From Nocardia vulneris (GTDB lineage: Bacteria; Actinomycetota; Actinomycetes; Mycobacteriales; Mycobacteriaceae): a stretch of DNA of 64,000 nt. The stretch spans positions 124,001-188,000 of the forward strand of contig NZ_BDCI01000008.1 of assembly GCF_001613425.1 (NCBI RefSeq). The letters run 5' to 3'. Within the stretch, counting starts at the first letter, position 1, and every line of letters begins with the position of its first letter. The position numbers and the translations under genes are program-made. Shown in pieces: positions 55,775 through 63,830 of this stretch. The notes below the pieces were generated by a model. It was given only the letters and a program-made list of their open reading frames with translations, did not search any database and was not told the origin of the DNA.

Positions 55775-55861
55775 CGGAGGCGAGAGGATTTGAACCTCCG
55801 GTCCCCGTGAAGGGACAACTCATTAGCAGTGAGTCCCATTCGGCCGCTCTGGCACGCCTCC
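55775..55861 (-). tRNA. tRNA-Ser (anticodon GCT)
   Basis: An 87-nt cloverleaf: acceptor GGAGGCG/CGCCTCC, anticodon loop CTGCTAA, a long variable arm, T-loop GGTTCAAATCC. It lies just upstream of, and is probably cotranscribed with, tRNA-Arg. Confidence 0.97.
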
Positions 55862-55952
55862 TGGAGCCTTCTCTTCGAGGGCACCGGTCCTTTCGAACCG
55901 CCGAGCATGAAGGTTACAGGAGCTGCTGTCCAGATCGCAAAACGGCTGGTTA

Positions 55953-56678
55953 TCAGCGTAAGTTGCTGTCGAACCAGTCGAAAATACGGGTCTGTGAATC
56001 GACCAGTGTGCTGTCGTCGTCGATGTCGGGATGGTCGGCCCGGTGCCGCAGTCCCGGATAGCTGACGACCAGGCTGGCGACGGCGGCCCGGCCGGTCGCG
56101 TCGCGGAGTCGTTCGACCTCGGCGGGCGGCGTGGCCGGGTCGTCGGCGCCGAACAGCCCGAGCCACGGGGCTTGCAGACTCGGAGCTACCCGGACCAGTG
56201 CGTCGGCCTGTTCGGTGAGCGGCTCGACGATGCCGGGCGCGGCGACGCTGACGGCGGCGCCGACCGGGCGGTTGGTGGCGACGAGGAACGCGGCGGTGCC
56301 TGCGGTGTCGAAGCCGAGCACGCCGATGGTGTCGGGGAAGACACCGCGCCGGGTCAGCCAGTCGAAGCAGGCGTCGAAGTCGTCGAAGAGTTCGTCGCCG
56401 AACACCTCCTGCGCCGGTTCGTGCCCGGTCCGGTGAAAGAGGTTGGGCGCCACTACGGTCCAGCCTTCGGAGGCCAGGGCGCTCATCAGGGCGAGCAGCG
56501 CGCCGGTGAACTCGCGGGACTCGTGCAGCATCACGATGCCGCCGCGCGCGTTGCCTTCGGGTTCCACCACGATGATGGGCACCTGGGTGTCGGTGGACGG
56601 ATGCGCGGGCGCGGCTCGATGTTCGGGTGCCGGCTCGTCACCGCGTAAGGGGGCAAGGTCGTTGTAAGTGCCCGACAT
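55953..56678 (-). CDS. Dienelactone hydrolase-family protein with Cys-to-Asp nucleophile change
   Basis: A 241-residue alpha/beta hydrolase: GGIVMLHESREFTG carries the conserved Glu, LVVSYPGLRHRADHPD the His, and SLQAPWLGLFGADDPATPP the acid. The nucleophile elbow, GxCxGG in dienelactone hydrolases, reads LGFDTAGTAA here, so the catalytic Cys is replaced by Asp. An Asp nucleophile is normal in haloalkane dehalogenases and epoxide hydrolases, so chemistry may differ. Cytosolic. TACCCT lies 6 nt before the ATG at 56678: leaderless start. Confidence 0.85.
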   Translation of the reverse strand: MSGTYNDLAPLRGDEPAPEHRAAPAHPSTDTQVPIIVVEPEGNARGGIVMLHESREFTGALLALMSALASEGWTVVAPNLFHRTGHEPAQEVFGDELFDDFDACFDWLTRRGVFPDTIGVLGFDTAGTAAFLVATNRPVGAAVSVAAPGIVEPLTEQADALVRVAPSLQAPWLGLFGADDPATPPAEVERLRDATGRAAVASLVVSYPGLRHRADHPDIDDDSTLVDSQTRIFDWFDSNLR

Positions 56679-56819
56679 GAAACCAGGGTAGGGCGACTTC
56701 GTGCTCTGCGGTAGAAATTGCTGCTGAGAGCCTATCGGCCGCATATTTTTCGGTACGCAAGCCCGGCTTTGTGCGTGATACCCAGAAGATCCCATGACTT
56801 CGCGACATATGGTTGGGGG

Positions 56820-57899
56820 GTGACAGCGTCAACCCGGCCGGACCTCGATGCGATTCCGGCGTATGTCCCAGGCCGCAGCCACCCCGGCGCGGTCAAGCTC
56901 GCCAGCAATGAAACCACCTTCGGCCCGCTGCCTTCGGCGGCCAAGGCCATCGCGGAGGCGGCCGAGCTGGCCAACCGGTACCCCGACAACCAGGCCGTCG
57001 AATTGCGGGCGGCGCTCGCCGATTTCCTGGGTGTGGAGCAGGCCAACATCGCGGTCGGCTGCGGCAGCGTGGCGCTGTGCCAGGAACTGGTGCAGATCAC
57101 CTGCGACACCCCGACCGACGAGGTGCTGTTCGCCTGGCGCTCGTTCGAGGCGTATCCGATCGTCACCAAGGTGGGTAACGCGACCGCCGTGCAGGTACCG
57201 CTCACCCCGGACCTGGTGCACGATCTGGACGCGCTGCACGCGGCGATCACCGAGCGCACCAAACTCATCTTCGTCTGCAACCCGAACAACCCGACCGGTA
57301 CCGCGGTCGGGCAGGCCGCACTGACCCGCTTCCTCGATTCGGTGCCTGCCCACATCCTGATCGTGCTCGACGAGGCGTACTTCGAGTACATGCGGCTCGC
57401 GCCGCAGGATTACCCGAACGGTATCGAATTGGGCCGCACCCGGCCGAATGTCCTTGTGCTGCGGACCTTCTCGAAGGCCTACGGGCTCGCCGGGCTGCGC
57501 GTGGGCTACGCGGTGGGCGATCCGGCGGTGATCACGGCGCTGAACAAGGTGCATATCCCGTTCAGCGTGAACCGGCTCGCGCAGGCGGCGGCGATCGCCT
57601 CGCTGGAGGCGCGGCACGAATTGCTGGACCGCACCGAAGCGCTGGTGCTCGAACGGAATCGGATGCGCGAGGCCCTGCTCGCCGCCGGCTACCGGGTGCC
57701 GCCGAGCGAAACGAACTTCGTGTGGTTGCCGCTCGGCGCGCGCAGCGCCGAATACGGCGAGGCGAGCGCGGAGGCGGGCGTGCTGGTGCGCCCCTACGGC
57801 ACCGATGGCGTGCGGGTCACCACCGGCGACCCGCACGAGAACGACCTGTTCCTCAGCTTCGCCACTGATCCCGCGGTGGTGGCGCGCTTCCTGGGCTAG
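56820..57899 (+). CDS. HisC/Pat-like aminotransferase (class I/II)
   Basis: A 359-residue PLP aminotransferase: IPAYVPGRSHPGAVKLASNET, FVCNPNNPTGT, VLDEAYFEY and the PLP lysine in RTFSKAYGLAGLRVGYAVG. The pattern matches the histidinol-phosphate/phenylalanine aminotransferase group; the M. tuberculosis equivalent is Rv3772 (HisC2/Pat). It could make aromatic amino acids or histidine. TATGGT lies 6 nt before the GTG at 56820, so probably leaderless. Its stop overlaps that of the convergent esterase gene. Confidence 0.92.
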   Translation: MTASTRPDLDAIPAYVPGRSHPGAVKLASNETTFGPLPSAAKAIAEAAELANRYPDNQAVELRAALADFLGVEQANIAVGCGSVALCQELVQITCDTPTDEVLFAWRSFEAYPIVTKVGNATAVQVPLTPDLVHDLDALHAAITERTKLIFVCNPNNPTGTAVGQAALTRFLDSVPAHILIVLDEAYFEYMRLAPQDYPNGIELGRTRPNVLVLRTFSKAYGLAGLRVGYAVGDPAVITALNKVHIPFSVNRLAQAAAIASLEARHELLDRTEALVLERNRMREALLAAGYRVPPSETNFVWLPLGARSAEYGEASAEAGVLVRPYGTDGVRVTTGDPHENDLFLSFATDPAVVARFLG

Positions 57900-58966
57900 A
57901 CCCCGAGCGCGCCCGAGATGACCGGCCACGACCGCACCAACTCGTCGGCCCAGTAGGGCCACGCGTGGGTGCCGGTCGCCCGGAAGTGCGCGGTGACCGG
58001 GATGTCGAGGCCGCGCAGCCGATCGGTGAGGCGGCGGGTGCAGACGTTGGTCGCCGCCTCCAGCGGACCGCCGAAGGTGATCGCGGTGGGCAGGTCGACG
58101 TCCGGTTCGCCCGGCACGTCGTGGATGCCGGGCAGGCCGCTACCCACGGACATGTAGATCGTCTTGCCGCGCAACGCTTCCGCGTGCAGCGTGACGTCGT
58201 GGTCGAGCCAGGCCGGGTCGTCCTGCGCGCCGAACATGTTGTCCGGCTCGCCTTTATAGGTGGCGACGACCGCTCTGGCTTGAGCCTGACCGAGATCGGT
58301 GCCCATCGAGAAGCAGCCGCTGTGCGCCGCGACCGCCGTGTACAGCTGCGGCTGCCGGAACGCCAGCATCATGGCGGCCTCGGCGCCCATCGAGACACCC
58401 ATCACCGCATTGCGCCCATTGCCTTGGAATTTCGCGTCGATCAGCGGCGGCAGCTCGCGGGTCAGGAAGGTCTCCCACTTGTTGGTGCCGAGTACTGGAT
58501 CCGGTTGCTGCCAATCGGTGTAGAAGCTGGCGGGGCCGCCGACGGTGAGCACCACGTTGACGTCTTTGTCCTCGAAGAACTTGTCGGCGTGACCCTTCTC
58601 GGTCCAGTTGTTGGTGGTCGGGTTCGCCTCACGACCGTCGAGCATGTAGATGGTGGGCCGCGGGTGCGACGTGTCCCGCGGCAGCAGCACCTGCACCTCG
58701 ACGGTGCGGCTCATGGCGGGGGAGGCGACGAACACCCGCAGCCACCGATCGTCGATCGGCTCGATCCGGTCGATCCGCGGCCTGACGGGTCGTTCCGTTG
58801 TGGCCGGGGCCGGAGCCGGGCCATCGGAAGAACCGGTACTGGGCTGCTGGGGGTCCCCGGGTTCGGCCGACACCTGGGGAGCGCCGAACGTCGCGGCACC
58901 CGAAACCAGTGCCACGCTGACCATGACGCTGGACACCCAGCGCCGCACCCCACGCCGAGACAGCAT
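57896..58966 (-). CDS. Secreted mycolyltransferase/antigen 85-like esterase
   Basis: About 356 residues after the chosen start. A signal peptide (MLSRRGVRRWVSSVMVSVALVSGAATFG...VSA) is followed by a Pro/Ser-rich linker and an esterase-D/antigen 85 alpha/beta hydrolase fold: VEVQVLLPRD, YMLDGREANPTTNNW, the nucleophile in AVMGVSMGAEAAMMLAF, and C-terminal THAWPYW with the catalytic His. Such enzymes attach mycolates to trehalose or arabinan outside the membrane. AGGA is 8 nt before ATG 58966; ATGs at 58975 and 59023 are alternatives. It is one of probably several paralogues in the genome. Confidence 0.88.
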   Translation of the reverse strand: MLSRRGVRRWVSSVMVSVALVSGAATFGAPQVSAEPGDPQQPSTGSSDGPAPAPATTERPVRPRIDRIEPIDDRWLRVFVASPAMSRTVEVQVLLPRDTSHPRPTIYMLDGREANPTTNNWTEKGHADKFFEDKDVNVVLTVGGPASFYTDWQQPDPVLGTNKWETFLTRELPPLIDAKFQGNGRNAVMGVSMGAEAAMMLAFRQPQLYTAVAAHSGCFSMGTDLGQAQARAVVATYKGEPDNMFGAQDDPAWLDHDVTLHAEALRGKTIYMSVGSGLPGIHDVPGEPDVDLPTAITFGGPLEAATNVCTRRLTDRLRGLDIPVTAHFRATGTHAWPYWADELVRSWPVISGALGV

Positions 58967-59023
58967 GCGACCCATCCTGCCAGAAACGCCCGGTTCGCCT
59001 CGGAAGCCATAGCGGTTGGCCAT

Positions 59024-59465
59024 AATGTGTGACCAGGGCCACGTTTACTCGCCTGTGCCGAATGTGGCGGTACTGCCAGCAGATTTGCTCATAGCCGGGG
59101 CGTACTGTGCCGGTGCGGTCGCCCTATCGGGGTCGGCAGGGCTCAATGGTGGTGTTGTCTAGATCACCATGTCAACGGCGCTCGACAGCGCTCATTCGCC
59201 GCCGACTTGGGCCGACGTGGCAAATCGAGCAAATCCGGGCACACTGCCAGCACACCCGCCGTACGCTACTGTCCGGGCCTTTTCCGGGCATGAATGAGGA
59301 CGAACATGGGTGTGGCTGCACGGCTGAAGCTATTTCGCGGCATCAGCGCGCCGACCTGTCTGCGTGGGCCGCCGGGGTAGGCGATATCGGCTGCGCGTCT
59401 GCGCGAATTCTCCTGCTCGAAATTGTCTGTTTCACCGCAGTATCTATGCCCGACCGGAGAAAACC
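59024..59465. other. Long leader region upstream of NOS gene
   Basis: No convincing gene. An ATG at 59290 opens a 59-codon frame whose TGA overlaps the NOS GTG, but about 40% of its codons end in A or T, unlike real genes here. The region presumably holds the NOS promoter; no clear -35/-10 pair is visible. Confidence 0.4.
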
Positions 59466-60611
59466 GTGAACCCTGTGTTACCCGCGTCACCGCTCGAAAC
59501 CACCGCTGACACAAAGCCTTTCAGCAACGATCTGAAGCGCAGACTTCGTGAGTGCGACGAATTCTTCCGCATGCCCGAGCTGGCGCACCTACCGGCACAG
59601 CGCCGCCGCACCGTGCTGCACCACCTGGAACAGACCGGTTGCTATCTGCAAACCGCCGAGGAAATCCTGATCGGAGCCAAGCTCGCGTGGCGCAACCACG
59701 CCCGCTGTGTCGGCCGAAAACATTGGCGCTCACTGAAATTGCTCGACGCCCGGCAGGTGCGTTCCGCGCGCGACCTGGCCGAGGTCTGCTGGGAGCACCT
59801 GCGGGTCGCCACCAACGGCGGTGCCATTCAGTCGATGATCACCGTCGGCCCACCGCGCCAAGCAGACGGGCGGGAGTTCCGCATCGTCAGCCCGCAGCTC
59901 ATCCGGTACGCGGGGTACCGCAACGGCGACGGCACGGTCACCGGTGACGCCGCCAACATCACGCTCACCGAGTTCGCGATGAAACTCGGGTGGCGCGGCG
60001 CGCGAACACCTTTCGACATTCTGCCGCTGCTGATCAGCACGCCCGACGAACCGATACGCTGGTTCGACGTCCCGCCCGAACTGGCGCGCGAAGTCGAGCT
60101 GGAGCACCCGGAGTTCGAGTGGTTCGCCGGCCTCGGCCTGCGTTGGCACGCGGTCCCCGCCGTCTCCAACATGAACCTCGAAATCGGCGGTGTCACTTAT
60201 CCCTTCGCCCCGTTCAACGGCTGGTACCTGGGTGCGGAGATCGGCGCGCGCAACCTCAGTGACACCACGCGCTACAACATGCTGCCGCTCATCGCCGAAA
60301 TGATGTGCCTGGATACCAGATCCGAGCGCAACCTGTGGCGGGATCTGGCCCTCGTCGAGCTCAACCGCGCGGTCCTCTACAGCTTTCGCAAGGCGGGCGT
60401 GTACCTGGTCGACCATCACACGGTGGCGAAACAGTTCTGCGATCACGTCGAACGGGAAAAGTCCGCGGGCCGTGCCTGTCCCACCGACTGGAGTTGGATC
60501 AACCCGCCCCTGTCTTCCGGCTTGACCCCCACGTTCCACCGCTATTACGACCCACCCGATCTCGACATCCGCCCCAATTTCGTCCGCCGCGACTTCAGCG
60601 GGGAAGCGTGA
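59466..60611 (+). CDS. nos: Bacterial nitric oxide synthase, oxygenase domain
   Basis: A 381-residue NOS oxygenase without a reductase domain, converting arginine to citrulline and NO with electrons from a separate flavodoxin or reductase. Cys81 in WRNHARCVGR is the haem thiolate; NGWYLGAEIGARNL holds the substrate-binding Glu; WSWINPPLSSGLTPTFH carries pterin/dimer contacts near the C terminus. The length fits bacterial NOS. GGAGA is 5 nt before the GTG. In Nocardia, NO formation from arginine by such an enzyme has been described biochemically. No reductase gene is adjacent. Confidence 0.94.
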   Translation: MNPVLPASPLETTADTKPFSNDLKRRLRECDEFFRMPELAHLPAQRRRTVLHHLEQTGCYLQTAEEILIGAKLAWRNHARCVGRKHWRSLKLLDARQVRSARDLAEVCWEHLRVATNGGAIQSMITVGPPRQADGREFRIVSPQLIRYAGYRNGDGTVTGDAANITLTEFAMKLGWRGARTPFDILPLLISTPDEPIRWFDVPPELAREVELEHPEFEWFAGLGLRWHAVPAVSNMNLEIGGVTYPFAPFNGWYLGAEIGARNLSDTTRYNMLPLIAEMMCLDTRSERNLWRDLALVELNRAVLYSFRKAGVYLVDHHTVAKQFCDHVEREKSAGRACPTDWSWINPPLSSGLTPTFHRYYDPPDLDIRPNFVRRDFSGEA

Positions 60612-60710
60612 GGTCCGCGCACTGACGATCCGGGCGGCATGTCACACATGGTTCCCGTGCTTCGTCTACTCGGTGTCCGACCTTGAACACCGCACGAGGA
60701 GCACGAACCA

Positions 60711-61058
60711 ATGCACGCCGCTTATGTCATCGTCACGATTCTGGCCGCCGCCTGGGTGGGCTTCTCGGCCGCGTCGATCTTCTTCCGTGCCGCCTGGGTG
60801 GTGGATCCGCTGGTGCAATACGGTGTGCCGCAGTCGTGGTGGACCTGGTTGGGCATCGCCAAAGCCGCCGGCGCCGTGGGACTTGTCGCCGGATTGTTCT
60901 TTCCTGTGATCGGAATCGCCGCTACTATCGGGATCGTGCTCTACTTCGGTGGAGCGGTGATCACCAACATCAAAGCCCGTGCCTACGCGCACATTCCGTT
61001 CCCGCTGATGTACATGATCCCCGCGCTGATCGCCGCAGGTTTGGGAGCCGCCGTCTGA
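60711..61058 (+). CDS. DoxX-like membrane protein
   Basis: A 115-residue protein with four hydrophobic helices: MHAAYVIVTILAAAWVGFSAASIFF, WWTWLGIAKAAGAVGLVAGLFF, IGIAATIGIVLYFGGAVITNIKAR, MYMIPALIAAGLGAAV, the DoxX-like fold. GAGGAG precedes the ATG. Function uncertain; DoxX proteins are linked to thiol or quinone redox. It follows nos by about 100 bp on the same strand and could share its transcript. Confidence 0.85.
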   Translation: MHAAYVIVTILAAAWVGFSAASIFFRAAWVVDPLVQYGVPQSWWTWLGIAKAAGAVGLVAGLFFPVIGIAATIGIVLYFGGAVITNIKARAYAHIPFPLMYMIPALIAAGLGAAV

Positions 61059-61081
61059 ACACCCCCATCGCTCATCCAGCA

Positions 61082-61116
61082 AAGCCCCGCTCTCGAAATA
61101 TTCGAAGGCGGGGCTT
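61082..61116 (+). terminator. Terminator after DoxX gene
   Basis: AAGCCCCGC (61082-61090) pairs with GCGGGGCTT (61108-61116), with an inner TCGAA/TTCGA pair. It starts 24 nt after the stop. Confidence 0.82.
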
Positions 61117-61155
61117 CGCTAGGTTGACGCGGTACCCGTAGAAAAGGAGTTTCGA

Positions 61156-61530
61156 ATGACAGGCAGCTGGGTTCGTTTCATCAGTGGGTCCACCTTGCTC
61201 GCGGCAGCGGTGGCCTCGGCCATCGTCACCGCTGGTCCCGCGGCCGCGGAACCGCGAGACTGCACGCTCGATCGCACGTTGACCGGCGCGACGGGCTTCT
61301 GTCCCGGTGGCGACGGCTTCTTCACGGTGGAAGCGGACTGCATCGGCATTTCGATCGGCCGCAACCCGGGGATCGGCCCCTACCGGCAGTCGAGTCAGCG
61401 GCACGCCTACGCGGGCCCGCATCCGGAAATGGATGCCACCCAGACCCATCCGCACGCTGAATGCAACGAGTTCATCACCGGCCACTTCGGCATCATGGTC
61501 GACGCGCGACTGTACGAAACCTTCCGCTGA
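61156..61530 (+). CDS. Small secreted cysteine protein, family member B
   Basis: A 124-residue exported protein: signal peptide with FISGSTLLAAAVASAIVTAGPAAA, cleavage near residue 33. The mature part has CTLDRTLTGATGFCPGGDGFFTVEADCIGI, matching the C-x(n)-DR-T-ATxxC-GGDG pattern of the protein at 54350-54736, then a His-rich stretch (QRHAYAGPHPEM, TQTHPHAECNE). GGAG lies 7 nt before the ATG. Function unknown; the His cluster could bind metal. Confidence 0.78.
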   Translation: MTGSWVRFISGSTLLAAAVASAIVTAGPAAAEPRDCTLDRTLTGATGFCPGGDGFFTVEADCIGISIGRNPGIGPYRQSSQRHAYAGPHPEMDATQTHPHAECNEFITGHFGIMVDARLYETFR

Positions 61531-61612
61531 CCGACGTCACCGGCGCGCTGAACTTTATTTTCCCGTCCCGCCCCCGCTTGCCCCGGCCGAGAATGCCGTC
61601 CAGGCTGGCGAG

Positions 61613-62563
61613 ATGGTCAACAATTCCCGCATCCGCCTGGGCATCATCGGCCTCGGCGTAATGGGCACCGAGATGCTCGAAGTGGCGCACCGGCATCCGG
61701 AGTTCGACGTCGTCGCGGCGGCCGATCCCGACGCGGCGACGGTCGAACGGATTCGCGCGCAGTATCCCGATGTCGCGGTCGGACCTGATCCCGCGGCGCT
61801 GGTTCAGGATGATCGCCTGACCGCGATCTACATCGCGGCGCCGCCGAATACGCATGCGTCCTATGCGATCTCGGCCATGAACGCGGGCAAGGCGGTGTTC
61901 TCGGAGAAGCCGCTCGCGGCGCGGCTCGCCGACGGCGCGGACATGGTGCGGGTCGCGGCGGAAACCGGTGCGGTGAACGCGCTCAATTTCACGTTGTCCG
62001 ATCGAGCGGCGGCCGTTGCGGTGCTGCGAGCCGTGCACGACGGCGAAGCGGGTGAAATCGTCGCTGTGGATATGCGTTTCACGTTCCCGGAATGGCCGCG
62101 CGCCTTCCAGCGCGATGCCCGCTGGGTCGCGGGTCGCGAACAGGGCGGACTACTGCGCGAGGTCGGTTCGCACTTTCTTTTCCTGACCGACCGGCTGCTG
62201 GGTCCGCTGACGCCGGCGCATACCCGAATCGCCTACGGCGCGGACGCCGAACTCAGCGCGCACGGGCTGTACACCGCGGGTGCGGTTCCGGTCACGATCA
62301 CCGGATTGGTCGCGGCCGCGCCGGAAACGTACGAGTGGATCCTGTACGGCACCAAGCGTTCTTATCGACTCACGGACTGGTCCCGCCTCGAGGTCAGCAC
62401 CGGCACCGCTTGGCAGGAGCACCCGCTCGACGGCGCACGCGGCACCGAGCACACGCGGCTGACCGCGTTCGCCGCCGCCATCCGCGGCGAAGCCTCGACC
62501 CTCGCAGACTTCGCGGCGGGACTGCGCGTGCAGGAGGCGGTGGAGCACTTCCATCGGACTTGA
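61613..62563 (+). CDS. Gfo/Idh/MocA-family oxidoreductase
   Basis: A 316-residue protein: N-terminal Rossmann fold IRLGIIGLGVMGTEML, ADPDAATVERI, IYIAAPPNTHASYAISAMNAGKAVFSEKPL (EKP motif), and a C-terminal alpha/beta domain with GGLLREVGSHFLFLTDRLLG. It uses NAD(P) to oxidise or reduce a sugar or related substrate, not identifiable here. The ATG at 61613 has CAGGCT 6 nt upstream as a possible leaderless -10. Followed by an exceptionally long terminator hairpin. Confidence 0.88.
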   Translation: MVNNSRIRLGIIGLGVMGTEMLEVAHRHPEFDVVAAADPDAATVERIRAQYPDVAVGPDPAALVQDDRLTAIYIAAPPNTHASYAISAMNAGKAVFSEKPLAARLADGADMVRVAAETGAVNALNFTLSDRAAAVAVLRAVHDGEAGEIVAVDMRFTFPEWPRAFQRDARWVAGREQGGLLREVGSHFLFLTDRLLGPLTPAHTRIAYGADAELSAHGLYTAGAVPVTITGLVAAAPETYEWILYGTKRSYRLTDWSRLEVSTGTAWQEHPLDGARGTEHTRLTAFAAAIRGEASTLADFAAGLRVQEAVEHFHRT

Positions 62564-62569
62564 TCACAA

Positions 62570-62630
62570 GATCACCAGGTAATGGTGGCGGCATCGGTCG
62601 AGAGGCCGCCGCCACCATTACCTGGTGATC
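62570..62630. terminator. Perfect 23-bp hairpin between convergent genes
   Basis: Bases 62570-62592 are fully complementary to 62608-62630 with a 15-nt loop, between stops at 62563 and 62644. It can act on both strands and is the longest perfect stem in the window. Confidence 0.9.
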
Positions 62631-62643
62631 GCTTGTCCAGCAG

Positions 62644-63375
62644 CTACTTCCAGTCCGGCAGGGGCGGCAGTTCGCCGGAGAGATCGGCGCCGGGGGAGCG
62701 GCCGAGCAGCCAGGCGGCCAGTGCGGCGGCGGTGCCGGTGATGGTGCTCGACGGAGTGGCGGTGCCGACCAAGCCGACGAAGTCGGTGTCGGTGGAGCGG
62801 ATCTCGAAGGTGGGCGTGGGGGTGGTCGCCGCGGCGGTGATCCGGTTCATGTCGACCGTGGCCTGCGCCAGAATGCGCGCGACGAACGAGGCGGGCCAAT
62901 CGGCGGGCGAGAACCCGGCATCGAGGTCGACGTGGTGAATCTCCACCTCTTGCAGGCGCATCCAGCGCACCTCGGTCGCCGGAATCGGACGGCCCTGCCG
63001 GGTACGGACTTCGGCGTGCCAGGCCGCATCGGTCAGTGAATTCGCCACCGCCGCCCAGCGTTTCGCCGCGGCCTCGTTGTCGGCGAGCTGCGCGTCCAAC
63101 GGTCGCGGCGCCCCGGCCTCGATATCGAAGTCGCGTAGGAACATGCTGGCGTACTGCGGGATCTCCACCCCGGTGTGCGCCCACAGCAGCAGGTTGAGCA
63201 CGCTGTCGGCATTGCGCGCGAGATGGGCGAGTACATGGCCGCGGGTCCAGCCCGGCAGCAGCGACGGGCCGGTCAGGTCGTCGTCGCTCAGCTTGCGGAT
63301 GGTGTCGAGGAGACGGTCGGTCGCCTCGGCGAGTACGTCGAGTGAAACTGGGGATTGCTCAGCGTCGCTGGTCAC
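62644..63375 (-). CDS. Mycothiol-dependent maleylpyruvate isomerase-family protein
   Basis: A 243-residue MDMPI/DinB-fold protein: LLPGWTRGHVLAHLARNADSVLNLL (first His), WMRLQEVEIHHVDLDAGF (the HH and E metal triad) and a C-terminal MDMPI_C domain (LLGRSPGADLSGELPPLPDWK). These enzymes bind zinc and use mycothiol, the actinobacterial thiol, in isomerisation or detoxification. TAGGGT lies 7 nt before the GTG: leaderless. The substrate is unknown. Confidence 0.9.
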   Translation of the reverse strand: MTSDAEQSPVSLDVLAEATDRLLDTIRKLSDDDLTGPSLLPGWTRGHVLAHLARNADSVLNLLLWAHTGVEIPQYASMFLRDFDIEAGAPRPLDAQLADNEAAAKRWAAVANSLTDAAWHAEVRTRQGRPIPATEVRWMRLQEVEIHHVDLDAGFSPADWPASFVARILAQATVDMNRITAAATTPTPTFEIRSTDTDFVGLVGTATPSSTITGTAAALAAWLLGRSPGADLSGELPPLPDWK

Positions 63376-63437
63376 AGTTGCGACCCTAGCGACCGTGCTC
63401 GCGGACCGCCGAAAAATGATGGCGGGCGGCCGCCCGG

Positions 63438-63830
63438 CTACCCGCCGATGATCGCGTCCGCTTCGATCTCGACCAGCAGTGCGGGCGTGATCAGCGCGCT
63501 GATCTCGTACATCGAGGTGGCGGGCCGGATCTCGCCGAACACCTCGGCGTGCACCTTGCCGACCTCGGCCCAGCGGGAGATATCGGTGACGAAGATGCGG
63601 GTGCGCACCACATCGGACAGGCTCGCCCCGGCCTCGGTGAGGGCGGCGGCGATACGGCGCAGCACCTCGCGCGTCTGTTCGCCGATATCGTCACCGCCGA
63701 CCGCGGTGCCGCCGGTGACCGAGGCGGTGGTGCCGCTCACCGCGACTGTGTTGCCTACCCGGACGGCGCGGCTGTAGCCGACGCGATCTTCGAATTCAGA
63801 GCCGGAGGCGATGTTCACGCGAGCAGTCAT
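63438..63830 (-). CDS. RidA/YjgF-family deaminase-like protein
   Basis: A 130-residue Rid-family protein: FEDRVGYSRAVRVGNTVAVSGTTAS, IGEQTREVLRRIAAALTEAGASLSDVVRTRIFVTDISRW and the C-terminal RPATSMYEISALITPALLVEIEADAII. The Arg of the imine-hydrolysing subgroup appears in RPATSMYEI, but the C-terminal Glu/Cys pattern is that of a Rid paralogue group rather than archetypal RidA. It may hydrolyse reactive enamines. GATGCT lies 6 nt before the ATG: leaderless. Confidence 0.9.
   Translation of the reverse strand: MTARVNIASGSEFEDRVGYSRAVRVGNTVAVSGTTASVTGGTAVGGDDIGEQTREVLRRIAAALTEAGASLSDVVRTRIFVTDISRWAEVGKVHAEVFGEIRPATSMYEISALITPALLVEIEADAIIGG

Noticed and set aside
59290..59469. Possible 59-residue Cys-containing leader peptide overlapping the NOS start
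   Set aside because: About 40% of its codons end in A or T, against a strong G/C bias in real genes here, and it has no ribosome site.
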